Made by a program: the position numbers and the translations under genes
The notes under the pieces: model-generated
Databases searched by the model: none
What the model was told of the DNA's origin: nothing
Seen by the model: only the letters and a program-made list of their open reading frames with translations
In this document: positions 46,951 through 58,028 of the stretch, piece after piece
Layout: each line of letters begins with the position of its first letter
Numbering within the stretch: the first letter of the stretch is position 1
Assembly (NCBI RefSeq): GCF_028476545.1
Contig: NW_026732320.1
Span: 62,001-126,000 of the forward strand
Source: Physella acuta
Lineage: Eukaryota > Mollusca > Gastropoda > Physidae
Direction of reading: 5' to 3'
Length of the DNA: 64,000 nucleotides

Positions 46951-48038
46951 AGGTACTAGATCTAGGTAGGGTAAGGATTTCTGTCACATTACTAAATGAA
47001 AATAATTACTATATCTAGTACTAGCTGTGGCCTATTTTAAAATAATTTTTAGTACCTAAAACTAAAATTGATAGTTATTTTTATTATTAGATTAGAATCT
47101 ACCTTTAAATATGTAAATATAGGTTTTTAGGTAGGTAATAGACTTATAGATTTACAATATTTTATAACAAAGATCCAAAAATATTCAAAATATACTTTTT
47201 TTAGGCCTATTAATATTATTAATTAATATTAATGCTTCTTTATCAACTCATAGCCCTTCTTGAAAATCTCATCAAGGCGTATTAATTTAAAATTATAAAA
47301 TAACAGGACTATTAATAATTAACTAGACTTACCTGGTCATCCCTTGGATAACTGTAGGTTTTGGGGGTCATCCATAACATTACGTCTGTCATTTATCATC
47401 ATAAAATAACCAGACCCCACATTCAAAAAGACGTTTTTTATCTTTTAAAACACCGATTTCAGCTGAGCATAGGTCTGACCACACTAACCTTTCATATATG
47501 ATATCACAGGTGACCTATCCAACTCTACTTCAGTGTCCCACCAAGTCTCAGACAACATGTTTTTATTGTTTAAATAAAAACAATTCTCGTCGAGCATTTC
47601 TCTGACAACACTATGCCTTCATATGCTTAGGACAAAGAAACAGATGAACTTTACTTCATCTGCCCTGTATCCCGCCAAGTTCAGATAGTCAAATTTATCA
47701 TTAACATCTAAAAAAAAAAATTGAAAAAAAAATTATGAAGTATGAAAATTACATTTTTGAGTATTTTATCTCTAAACCATATGAGTTTGTGGGCATTAAG
47801 CTTTCCATTGGTACTAAATTTATGGATCTAGCTTTATTAGGAGAAGAGGAATTTTTTTCTTCTATTTAATAAAGGTTGAACTAAAAGAGCAAGGGTCTAA
47901 GGTCTCTTAGATCTGTATGAATTCTAAAAAAAAAAATTAAGCAAGTGTAAAGTTAAAACATAAATATTTAAACATTTTTATAAATGCAATCAATATATTT
48001 TCAAATACTATTTTTAATTTGGTTTTCTAATCAAGATT

Positions 48039-48051
48039 GTTTTTATTTCAG
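48039..48051 (+). promoter_or_regulatory. 3' splice acceptor upstream of the zinc-finger ORF
   Basis: TGTTTTTATTTCAG with the AG at 48050-48051, 33 nt before the start codon and conserved in the paralogue (25034-25045). It implies that a 5' leader exon is spliced to the single coding exon. That exon was not located. Confidence 0.6.
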
Positions 48052-48083
48052 TTTTTTCTGCAATAATTCATGAATCTAAAGCT

Positions 48084-49748
48084 ATGGAAAACACAAAGGA
48101 CAATAATGGTATAGTTTGGGAGAGTTCAAATATGGTTAAACAGGAATTGAGTGATGAAATCATAACATTTATGGACATTAAATCAGATGAAATATCAGCT
48201 ATTTCAAGTTCAGAAGGAGTACAAACAAATATATCAACACTCTTTTCAAATTCTGAAGATATAAAGCAAAATGTATCAACACAATTTTCAACTGTTAAAG
48301 ACAAATACTTGGAGGAAACAATGCAACCTTTAGCTTTAGAAGATAAAAATCTTGATAAAACTAAGCCTTTGTTTAATTTAGAAGAGATGAAACAAGATAA
48401 CCCAACATCATTTTCATCTTCTGAAGACATGAAACCAAATCTATCAACAGCATTTTCAATTTTTGAAGATATAAAACCTGAGATATTAACAATTTCATCT
48501 TTGGAAAGGGAACAACAAAATGGTTTCAAAGCACAGCAACAACTTTCTTCCCCACCAGATTCAACTGATTTTAAAGAAAATTTAGCAGTTTTAAAATCAA
48601 ATCTTCAGAATGAATTAAAAGAACTCAAGTTATTGCATACAAAGTTGATTGATAATCTCCCAACAGAATATCTGATTAGCAATAAGGGACTGAAGACATA
48701 CAATTGTGATATGTGTTGTCAAAGATTTTTCCATTTTGATCATGTTAAACAACACATAAACATTCACACAAGGGTGAATCCATATGGTCATGATTTTCAT
48801 CAGCAAGAAGTTGTTAAGATCAGTCATGTTGAACAAATTAACAAAATAAACCTAGAACAGGTATACAACAAGTCTAGTTTGTCTAAAAAGTTCACTACAA
48901 AGTCTAGTTTATCCACACACACAAATATTCATTCTGGAATTAATAAGCCATATGAATGCTATGTGTGTCATAAAAAATATCATATTAAAAATCATTTAGC
49001 AAACCATATAAAGATACATTTAGGAGAAAGACCATATGAATGTGATGTGTGCCATAAAAAATTTAGTCAGAAAGGTCATTTATCAGAACATACAAATATT
49101 CATTTGCCAGAGAGACCATATGAATGTGATGTGTGTCACAAAAAATTTAATCATAAAAGTGATTTATCAAAACATAAAAGTATTCATTTACCTGAGAGAC
49201 CATATTATGAATGTGATGTGTGTCATAAAAAATTTAGTCGAAAAAGTACTCTATCTACACATAAAAATATACATTTACCAGAGAGACCACATAAATGTGA
49301 TGTTTGTTATATAAGTTTTGCCCTTAAATCTAGATTATCTAGACATAAAAATATTCATTTACCAGAAAGACCATATGAATGTGATGTGTGCCATAAAAAA
49401 TTTAGTCAGAAAGGTCATTTATCAGAACATAAAAATATTCATTTACCAGAGAGACCATATGAATGTGATGTGTGTCACAAAAAATTTAATCATCAAAGTC
49501 ATTTATCTAGACATAAAAATATTCATTTACCTGAGAGACCATATTATGAATGTGATGTGTGTTATAAAAAATTTAGTCGAAAAAGTACTCTATCTACACA
49601 TAAAAATATACATTTACCAGAGAGACTATATGAATGTTATGTGTGTTATAAAAAATTTAATCATAAAGGTGATTTATTAGAGCATAAAAATATTCATATA
49701 CCAGAGAGACCATATAAATTTGACATTTATCACAAACGTTTCCTCTAA
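48084..49748 (+). CDS. C2H2 zinc-finger protein, 554 aa, single coding exon
   Basis: A probable nuclear DNA-binding transcription regulator (family knowledge). Residues 1 to about 200 are a low-complexity acidic/Ser region with repeated EDIKQN, EDMKPN and EDIKPE motifs. VKQE (18-21) and IKPE fit the psi-K-x-E SUMO consensus. Finger 1 (YNCDMCCQRF.. H..H) starts near residue 205. A half-finger lacking its cysteines follows, then nine regular C-x2-C-x12-H-x3-H fingers from about residue 289 to 535, and a terminal finger that has lost both cysteines (YKFDIYHKRF). Most linkers are HLPERPYEC, not TGEKPYEC. Fingers 3-5 and 7-9 are a recent within-array duplication (period 339 nt, four fingers plus one Tyr codon). 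The ATG at 48084 was chosen because it is the first after the acceptor and is conserved in the paralogue. AATAAA at 50156 is a possible poly(A) signal. No specific orthologue is recognised. Confidence 0.88.
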   Translation: MENTKDNNGIVWESSNMVKQELSDEIITFMDIKSDEISAISSSEGVQTNISTLFSNSEDIKQNVSTQFSTVKDKYLEETMQPLALEDKNLDKTKPLFNLEEMKQDNPTSFSSSEDMKPNLSTAFSIFEDIKPEILTISSLEREQQNGFKAQQQLSSPPDSTDFKENLAVLKSNLQNELKELKLLHTKLIDNLPTEYLISNKGLKTYNCDMCCQRFFHFDHVKQHINIHTRVNPYGHDFHQQEVVKISHVEQINKINLEQVYNKSSLSKKFTTKSSLSTHTNIHSGINKPYECYVCHKKYHIKNHLANHIKIHLGERPYECDVCHKKFSQKGHLSEHTNIHLPERPYECDVCHKKFNHKSDLSKHKSIHLPERPYYECDVCHKKFSRKSTLSTHKNIHLPERPHKCDVCYISFALKSRLSRHKNIHLPERPYECDVCHKKFSQKGHLSEHKNIHLPERPYECDVCHKKFNHQSHLSRHKNIHLPERPYYECDVCYKKFSRKSTLSTHKNIHLPERLYECYVCYKKFNHKGDLLEHKNIHIPERPYKFDIYHKRFL

Positions 49749-50522
49749 ATCTAGTTTATCTATGCACACAAATTTTTACTCAGGATTGAATGTGTTGTTG
49801 GTCATTAAATTCTCTTTCACAAAGATCTTTAATTATCTATATATAAAATTATTACTTTTTTTTACTAATACCACATTTTGTAGGCTGAAAACACACCATT
49901 AATGTTTGTCATACAAGATATACTACTCTTCATAGTATTAGTTGTCATACAAAGTATTACTAATGATTAATATGCTATCTAGACATTTCACACAATGGAA
50001 AGAAAACTACATGGAAAGAATGGATGTCATGAATCTCCATAGCACATTTATTATCTTGTACAAGGTGTTATGGCTAGCATTATTTCGTTTTTTTTTGGAA
50101 ATATGATGGCTAAATTCTTATCCTTTATATTACCCATATAACAACACTAACCACTAATAAACAGCAACATTTTAAATGTACAATTATAATGTGACTCATT
50201 GAAGTAATATTAACTCTATATTTTTCTTTATTGAATATATTCCATTTTATGTAATTCAAAATTTTGTATAAATAATTATATAACCCATTAAGTAAATCAT
50301 AATTATGATAATTGAATTGATCAACAAAATGTATTAATTAATGTAGCAAAAAATGATTACATTTTTAAGACATAAGATACAATTTATTATTATGATTATT
50401 ATTGACTTTTAATTTATCTTTTTTTTTAAAAGACATAATAAATATTTTCAGCTATTAATTAATCAGAAAGCGTTTATTCCATTTTGTTAGGGTTAGTATA
50501 ATTGGATTGGCTGTAATGATAT

Positions 50523-50878
50523 ACGAGCCGGCCCGCGGCATAACATACGCCTCTATTATTTGTTGTTTTTTCTACTTTTCAGTAATTCTTAATTTGTGAA
50601 TTCGACAGTACCAACGCTGACACTGAAAATATTTCTTTAAAACACTATAAGTAGCTCGTTAAGGACCATAATCCCCCCCCCTTCCGCCACCCCCCCCCCC
50701 CAACGTTTAAAATCGTTTCAAACTAAATTATCTGCCCCTAATAGCCGTCACTAAACCCGACTCCACGAAGGTAAACAGCGTGAACCACAGCTCACTAAGA
50801 CTATGTAGGGGTGGGGATGGTAGGGGGCGCGTTTATAGCTTGTTTTCTAGCGTCTCCCAGAAGAGAATTATATATATA
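50523..50878 (-). mobile_element. Rolling-circle-like non-autonomous element, reverse copy
   Basis: Starts ACGAGCCGGCCCGCGGCATA and ends CTCCCAGAAGAGAATTATATA, reverse of the 3197-4048 family, with a degraded 3' hairpin. Absent from the matching position of duplication copy A (about 28270), so inserted after the duplication. Confidence 0.65.
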
Positions 50879-50903
50879 GATAGATCTAGATCAATCTATA
50901 TAT

Positions 50904-50918
<15 letters not shown>

Positions 50919-50975
<57 letters not shown>

Positions 50976-51300
50976 GAATGTATTTGTTTTTTTTTGTTGA
51001 TTTGTCTTTATGGCATTACTACACCTTTCACCTATCGCCATCACACTTTGGGGAGTTGCTGAATCGGGTTCTTTCTGTTTTGAATGGGGGGGGGGGGGGG
51101 GGGGATGGAGATTCAATTTCACAAGGGCGGCGCACCGGCAAGGTTCGATGCGATTTGTCTCTATAATACGGTATATAAAAAGTTTGATGCGGTTAGACAC
51201 CGTTCATCCTAGTGCCACAACACTTTGGGGAGTTAAACTGCAACAGGCGCAGCTCACTAAATTAAATCAGGCGCAAAGGCCTACTTTCGTGCGATGTTAT
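50919..51300 (-). mobile_element. Tail of the composite tandem-unit element, reverse orientation
   Basis: (TA)n at 50919-50972, then GGCATTACTACACCTTTCAC, ACACTTTGGGGAGTT and GGCGGCGCACCGG, colinear with 28290-28680. Confidence 0.65.
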
Positions 51301-51379
51301 CATTATCATGCGTTTCATTTCAAGTTGATGTTCAGTGTAGTACTGTGTTATGGCTGCCTCCAGAACTGAGGCATCACAT

Positions 51380-52010
51380 GCGGTAAGCTGAATTATTCCA
51401 CCAATAAACAATTGACTGGTCGAAATTTAAAATAAAGGATTAGCATTTTATGTACAGTTACGTCAGTACTTTCATCAACTATAAGCGTGTGGAACGATGC
51501 TACTCGAAGTTCTGTCAGTATGTTCTTTACAACCACCTCGTTGATTGCTTGAACAAAGTCAAAGGCGTAATTCTTACTTCGCCAACTGTCTGATATAGAA
51601 ACATACTTCGCCATGTGGTTATGAATCAGTTGTTCCGACAGCATCGAGGCGTTCATCCTAATGGCGAGAAGAACATTATCAATTAGGATTCGAACTTGAT
51701 CCGCGTTTGAACGCCGACGCTCATTTTGTTCAATTCGTTCTTCTCGCTCAGTGTTTGTTTCACCCAGTAGACGTTTAAGGCTAGTCCCATTTAAGCAACA
51801 TTTTCTACGTGAACACGAGACAGTAAATGACGTTTACAGTAGTCAAGTTTCCATGACTTCCAACGCTTTCCCATGACAAATTCGTTGTCTCTGTTGGTTT
51901 TGTTACAAATACTAGCAGCACAGAACTTACACTTCAGTCCAATCTCATCGGAATTTTCATAGATGCTTCCTTATTCAACTGAAACATTTTTTAAATCTGG
52001 CGTATTGGTT
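51380..52010 (-). pseudogene. hAT transposase remnant with TTF-type zinc finger
   Basis: On the minus strand about 51960-51800 reads CKFCAASICNKTNRDNEF then DYCKRHLLSRVHVENV, a TTF-type C2..H2 finger as in ZNF862-like hAT proteins. 51656-51393 reads FHTLIVDESTDVTVHKMLIL, around the first catalytic Asp. The two are in different frames with stops between, and the C-terminal half is absent. It is a different hAT lineage from the BED-type copies. Confidence 0.75.
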
Positions 52011-52680
52011 GTTACTTTAACTTAGAGCCATTCCAGTTTAAACGAATTTCTCGCTTTTATTTTTTGCTGCATTGTTTTACCGCTTGTTACACACATTTTT
52101 CTTTTCAACATTTTCAAATAGCACAGAGAAGTAAACTTTTATTCCTTATATACCAAACCAGTTTGTAAACACTGAAACAGTTCTATCCAGGTGCACGTAA
52201 TGATCCCAATAATTGGATATATAGTATATAAATCCTTAAACCAAACAGAGCAAAAACACATCCACCTTTAGTAACGTAGAATTTGCATCTGACTTGGGTA
52301 AATCGTCAAAGTATCAAGGAGGTGTGTGGGGGTTGGAAGATGGGGGAGGGCAGTGGCAATAAAAAAAACATTGCATGGTCAGCTAGTAGCCGCAATCCAT
52401 TTCAGGTATTAGGTGTCAGCTACGGTCAGTTTTGGGGTAAACCATTAAATCAAGCAGAGGAAGTGTCACCCAGACATCACATCGGAACCCGCCCCGATCA
52501 ATTTAGAGTGAAGTCATTAACTAGACCTGTGGTATGACAACCGAGGTCACTCCCTCCCCCCAGTCAATAAAACCTGTGTTTTCTGTTTATGCCCCAAAAC
52601 ACAAAGACTGTTCGTTTAACAAAACAGGCACTAAAAATGTAGCTTAATTCAAGCCACTGGCCCCAAATTTTCTAGTGAAT
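52011..52680. other. Intergenic DNA
   Basis: An 84-codon frame at 52283-52537 has no recognisable family. No other feature. Confidence 0.4.
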
Positions 52681-52689
52681 TAGGCTAGC

Positions 52690-52795
52690 CCGACGTTCTG
52701 ATAATCTGTGCGCGGCATCAGAAAATGTCTGCGCGGCATATTTGTAAGTGCTGCGCGGCTGCGCAGCCGCGCAGTTTACAGGGAACACTGCACCC
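52690..52795. mobile_element. hAT-type terminal fragment with a 24-bp palindrome
   Basis: Reverse strand begins CAGTGTTCCCTGTAAACTGC, a hAT-like terminus, and continues with repeated GCCGCGCA words. 52751-52774 is a perfect palindrome (CTGCGCGGCTGC and its complement). Confidence 0.6.
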
Positions 52796-52916
52796 CCGCC
52801 CCCCCCCAACCCCTGTCGGAAAAAATCCTGGAAGAAACACTGAGCAAAGGAAGAGGAAAGGAGAGAAAGAATGAGAATCTGCCTTGACGCTTTACGTATT
52901 CTCTGCTTCCCTTGCT

Positions 52917-53057
52917 CAGTGTTTCTTCCAGAATTTGCGGGGGGGGGGGGGGGGGGGGGGGGCGGACTAATTTTCCGGGGTCAGGCACTGTTAAAAGTAT
53001 ATATTTTATATATATTTTTCTGGGGGGGGGGGGGAGAGATGACTGGAAGAAACACTG
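52917..53057. mobile_element. G-rich hAT-type MITE, 141 bp
   Basis: Perfect 15-bp inverted ends CAGTGTTTCTTCCAG and CTGGAAGAAACACTG. Flanking octamers CCCTTGCT and CCCTTGAT (7 of 8). Inserted in the BED-type hAT remnant exactly where the relative at about 34610 reads uninterrupted. Confidence 0.92.
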
Positions 53058-53345
53058 CCCTTGATGTTGCCACATTCCCGATGAATTATAAGATGAATTC
53101 TTGGATTTGCGGAGTGATTCCGCGTCAGATGAAAAATTGTTCACGCAATTTTGGTGTAGTATGCAGCTGTCCAATCCAAACGTGAAATTGATTTCCCTTT
53201 GAGTTTTAGTTTCTTGTGTTCCTGCATATATTTGCGAGAATAGATTTTCAAAAATTCTCCAATTAAAAATAAAACAAAGAAATCAATAAGGTTGGCGTTA
53301 ACAGAAACTCAACCGCGAATGTTGAGGCTAGTTAATAGCATGCAA
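53058..53345 (+). pseudogene. C-terminal part of a BED-type hAT transposase
   Basis: CCCTTGATGTTGCCACATTC matches the reverse of about 34590-34612. It then reads, in shifting frames, FLDLRSDSASDEKLFTQFWC, CVPAYICENRFSKILQLK and RLALTETQPRMLRLV, the dimerisation region of ZBED5/SCAND3-type hAT proteins. Frameshifts and stops are present. Confidence 0.72.
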
Positions 53346-53821
53346 TTTTACTCATCGTATTAAAACAGTTATCAAGAATAATTCATATTTAAAGTCTACT
53401 GGAAAATTTTATTTAAGTGCTTATAAATTTCCTTACTAATTTCGATTTTTTAATTCAATGGGGGTCGCGGGTCACTTACTTTTTATAAAAGGGGGTAGCC
53501 ACTTGAAAAAGTTTATAGTAGTCTATAATTGAGGAGTCCACTTGCAAAACCTGCTAAGTACACTTTTTGAAGAAAATAAGTTACTCCTAAAACCTTCTCA
53601 ATTAAGTGGCAATTAAAGTAGTATACTAATTTTTGTTCAAAAAGGTATACATAAAAATAAATTATATAACAGTAAAATATCAAAAGTCCTAAGAATAGTT
53701 AACAAAAAAAGAACTTAAAAGTCAATTTCTTCGAAATCAACCAAAAGTGACTTAGCAGGTTTTGAAAGTGGACTCCTCAATTTATGTTCTACTTTTTAGT
53801 GCATTATTACATAAAAGCTTG
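53346..53821. other. Intergenic DNA
   Basis: GGGGGTCGCGGGTCACTTAC near 53461 may be the end of the preceding hAT copy. AACCTGCTAAGT near 53550 and ACTTAGCAGGTTTTG near 53750 form an imperfect inverted pair about 200 bp apart (with GGAGTCCACTTGC / GTGGACTCCTC), a possible small MITE at about 53520-53785. Confidence 0.45.
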
Positions 53822-54020
53822 TTATTAAAACGTTTTTTATGAATTTTTTTTTCAGTACTTTACATGTTTTATTTACAATAGAGTTACATGACTAAAAACC
53901 ATTGCGCGCCTAGCGCAGCCATTGAACGTGATGGCGCAGCTATTGAACGTGATGACGCGTGTGGTGTGGTTGGATAGACATGCCTGCTAATTCGGTCCAA
54001 ATTTTAATTAATTCATAAAA
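53822..54020 (+). repeat. Uninterrupted copy of the repeat split at 10190/11398
   Basis: Matches 10137-10190 then directly 11398-11545 (TTTACAATAGAGTTACATGA), including the GATGGCGCAGC minisatellite (two units here). Confidence 0.75.
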
Positions 54021-55517
54021 AATTAATTAGGCATCCAATTAAGTCAAATTTAATTTCAGATTGCATTGTCTTCATGTCTTGACCCACGTGCCAAGTGTGA
54101 ATCGTATCGGTCAAGTAGAAGTTTCCGAATTTTCACTCCGGCGTTTCGGTCTAGACAGACTGACGACTGACGACAAAGGAAGTGAGTTAAATAAAAGCTT
54201 TATTATCTAAAATTTCGGTCGAAATTTATACATATACTAGCGTACCCGTCCCCCGCGCGTTGCCGCGGGGTAGAAGTAAGTTTGACGAAATGTATTAGGA
54301 TTTCAGCAACGCGTTACCAATTATATGTTCTAAGACGCGTGACCGTCTTTTCTAAAAGTGAGTTATTTAAATGTAAACAATGCCTGCGCTTAAATCATAA
54401 ATATCGGGACACGGGTTTACCTACACTACCGCATGTAAACATTGAGTGTACATTAATCACTCACCGAAATAATGTTAGAACACACTTCGGTGACCGCCCA
54501 TGTGTCAGAGACGCACAGGGGCGCTCTCAGGGCCCCCACCCCCACGATTAGACTACCGCATAGGCGCGGCGTACGACCCCTGGCTCCTTAAACTAACAGG
54601 CGCCATCGTCTAAATAGCATCCTATTAATAATGATGCAGATTTCGTCATTCGCTAAAGTGACACAAATGAACAGGATTTTTTTCTTTAACACGTAAAAAA
54701 GTATTTAACGTGTTTTAAACATCAGTGTGACTGATGCAATATGCTAGCGTTACTAATGGTCTATTATTAGATGCTCGATCTCAATTTCTGACTGGCTTGT
54801 CTAATAGTAGATGCTTATTGCATCATTCGCAAAGTGACGAAACTCTACAGTAGGCTCCTCATATTCAAAAAGTTATTTTTTTCATCTTTGGCAAGGTGAC
54901 GAAACTGCACTGAAGGATTTCCTCGCGTTACAAAGTTATTTTTAGAAGCGTGTTGTAGTTTTACCACTGAATATTATAGTACCCCTTTCTCGCAATGCGG
55001 GAAGCTCGATTAACGGATGCTAAGTGCCAACATAGTCGCTCTAAAACTCTAGGCGCCAAACCGTTTATTGACGAAAGTTGTACCCTATATGACGCCGCCC
55101 ACAAGAAACGTTAGTTTTCTTTTTCGCAGAAATATTCTCGGGAGTATTCTCATCTACTCCCTAAAGTTTCATGGCACTCGGATGAACCGCATCCGAGTTT
55201 TATTTTTTATATACCGTGTATAGAGAAAAAAAATCGCTCCCCCCCCGGAGGGCGCCGCCCTTGCAATATTAAACAATATATTTTTTTTGCAGAACCCTAC
55301 TAAACATCTCCCCAAAGTTTCATGGTACACGGATGAACGGTGTGAAACTGAAATAGACTTTTATATTTATAAACCGTATATAGAGAAAAAATCGCAGCCT
55401 CCCGTGGCGCCGCCCTTGCGAAATTTAAAAAGGATTTTTTTTACCGAACCCTTCTTTGAATTGTTCTAATTAACTCCCCCAAAGTCTCATGGCTATCGGA
55501 TAACGGTGTCACACTAA

Positions 55518-57021
55518 TGTGAGCGGGTGAATGGATTATTTATTTTGTATTAATATATTTGTTGCGAATCTGCGAGTGCATGGTGGTCCTATGGGGATCA
55601 GACACGGGGTCCCCTTCCGTCCGAAGCGGACAGTATAAATTAACCGGTCGGACGATTTTCTCCCTCTTTTTGACCCACGGCGAGATGTAGGTCGGGTCAG
55701 GTTTCTGCGTGGGCGCACCTCACGCGTGGAGGTATTTGTTTTTTTATACTTTATCTTTATGTGATTTGTATGAATGCGACTGTCGATGTTTCTCGTTTTC
55801 TTTCATTTTCGTCTAAAACGAGATAGTGAGCATCGGCATGTCTGGTATGCACGTGGTGTGTTATTTTGAATTAAAATGTATTTTTTCTAAACCCGTGGCG
55901 TGTGTTTCGGACCACGTGGTTTAGGCCAGTGTGTTTAGGAGTGTTTCCTAAACTAGTGTGACTGCGTGTGTGCATTTACTTGATTGTTTTATGATGTGTT
56001 ATTGACTAGGATTGGATTAGTCAATAGTTAGTTGTTTTAGACAGTAATTAGATTAGTATATTTTAGTTGCCTCGAGTTTTAGGTTGTTTAAAATTAATGT
56101 GTGTGCTGTTTCGTGCAATGTCATGTTGAGTATCGCTTGCTTTGTGTCTGCCTTCATTGGGGCCTTAGCGGAGTGTGTTAACTTTAATGTTATCAATATG
56201 GATATTGTTTATGTAGACCAATGGCTTCGGGCTTCCTTGTGTAGGAAAGATTGGTTCTACAATGAATTTGTTTACACGTTATTTTTAAGTTGCTAGTTCT
56301 TCTTTAGACAGTGGTTAGTTGTTTTTGAGGATTGCTTTTAGAATTGTATAGTAAGGATTAGTTTTACTCGAGGCTTTAGCTAGATAAAAGTAGTAGGTAG
56401 CATTTTGAACTTGTGTATATATTTATGTATATATCTGCCATTACCATGCATTTTTCTTATGTTTTCCTTTTCTTTTTTCTCTTCCCCCCCCCCTTCCAGT
56501 GAGGTTGCTTGGGCAACTTGGCTGGGTGTTTTGTTATATATGAATTGTTTTGTTTGATGTAAAATGTTTGTTGTGTACGTATTGTTTTCTACGTAATGTG
56601 TTGTACGTAAGGTATTGTACGTAGTGGTTTTACGTAGTGTTTTGTTTGGTGTGGACTTTTGGATGTCGAGAATGGATGAAGGGAGGTTTCTGTGTGTCAG
56701 GGCCTGGACCATCCTAGACATCATAAGTCGGCGCAACACCAGCAAATGGTCAAACGTAAAGTTTTGTTTGATGTAAAAAGTTTGTTTCGTTTGGTTCTGT
56801 TTTGTGTCAGTTTTATCTATTCTTTTTTTATAACTTTTGGTTCCATGCAATAAATTTTATTAAATTGTTAAAAGTTTTTGTTTTATTTTAGTAGCTTATT
56901 ATTTAGACTAAGGTTAGGGTTTAACCACTGTGGGTTCTACCACGGTTGCACTGACCGGACAGATTAGTTAGTTAAGCCTAGAAGGGTAGATTGTAGGTAT
57001 CCCCCCCTAGCAGGGCTTACA
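55518..57021 (+). repeat. 5' LTR of LTR element copy 2
   Basis: Identical in length to 58029-59532 (offset 2511). Holds the conserved sense open frame 56084-56296 with a hydrophobic segment in its first half, and an antisense frame 56380-56850. Confidence 0.92.
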
Positions 57022-57375
57022 AATTGGTAGCACGAGTGGGGTCAAGGCGTTAGTCTAGTTAAATTTTTGTTTTTTTGCTAGGGCTAGTGTAGCTTAGATA
57101 AATTTTTGTTTCTTGATAGGCCCTTTATGGAACCATATGTGTTTAGTTTTTGTTTAGTGTAGGAGTTGTTTGTTGTTTAAACACCCAGTCAGGTTGGCGG
57201 AGAGACGTGCCTCGACGAGCCTTCAGTGTGCGTGGCTGGACAAGGCACGGTGTGTGGCACTGGACCTGGCGTGTGATGAAGATGGCGGCCTCGTGTGGTC
57301 TAGACTGGACAACACACACGGGCGTGGCGCGGATCTGGTGTGTACGGCAGACCGGTGGAACAACGAGAGGCCTAT

Positions 57376-57665
57376 GACGTCAATTCCTTGACCCACAAAG
57401 AGGGCTACTGGACACCCGCCCCACAGGTGTGTCGAAGCGGAGGCACGATCATTGGGGGCGGGTAACAGTCGGAGAGCCAGTGGGGCAAGGCGGGTGCGTC
57501 AACACCTGGCCCAACCAAGCGGACGCTCCCCACCAACGAGAGGCCAGTGACGTCAATTCCTTGACCCACAAAGAGGGCTACTGGACACCCGCCCCACAGG
57601 TGTGTCGAAGCGGAGGCACGATCGTTGGGGGCGGGTAACAGTCGGAGAGCCAGTGGTGAAAGGCG
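57376..57665 (+). repeat. 173-bp tandem repeat in the LTR element interior
   Basis: GACGTCAATTCCTTGACCCA at 57376 and again at 57549, each followed by CACCCGCCCCACAGGTGTGT and GGGGGCGGGTAACAGTCGG. A matching arrangement is present in copy 1 at about 39240-39510, so the tandem structure is ancestral to both. Confidence 0.8.
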
Positions 57666-58028
57666 GTGGCGTCATATCTGAACCAATTTTACCGGTGGTC
57701 TGACGCTGAGGCCAGAACTAGAACACGGTGTGTTGTGTAGTGGACGGGATGGACAGGCAACGTGTGCCATTAGTAGCGGGCGGGTCTAGCCTGACCCTTG
57801 CCCTTCCGGATGAACGACCGACAGGACTAGTACTCAGTGAAGGGACCACTATCTTGGTGCCTTGAGTTTTTTTTAGGAAGCACAGAGACGCAAGATTAAT
57901 GTTATTGTACATTGTTTTTTTGCATTCAAGCTTATAGGCTTGGTGTGAGAGATGGGTGCATGTTTTATTTTAAGATTGTTATATGCATTTTGTCTTACAG
58001 GGTCTGTAAGATTTTAAAAAGGGGTGAA

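Larger units (their letters stand above)
46940..51300 (+). repeat. Segmental duplication, copy B
   Basis: Direct copy of 24170-28680, about 22.7 kb downstream. Holds the intact zinc-finger gene. It lacks the SINE of copy A and has gained a rolling-circle-like element (50523-50878). Between 47330 and 47950 it also carries sequence not obvious in copy A. Confidence 0.88.

Noticed and set aside
48630-48836. Minus-strand and alternative-frame proteins over the zinc-finger gene
   Set aside because: Shadow frames of the finger repeats; period follows the 84-nt finger unit.
56380-56850. 156-codon antisense frame in the LTR element
   Set aside because: Antisense to the element, Asn/Thr/Lys-rich, and varies between subfamilies more than the sense frame; probably compositional.
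57150-57638. Trp/Arg-rich frames in the LTR element interior
   Set aside because: Overlap GC-rich tandem repeats in two frames at once; no gag-like motif.
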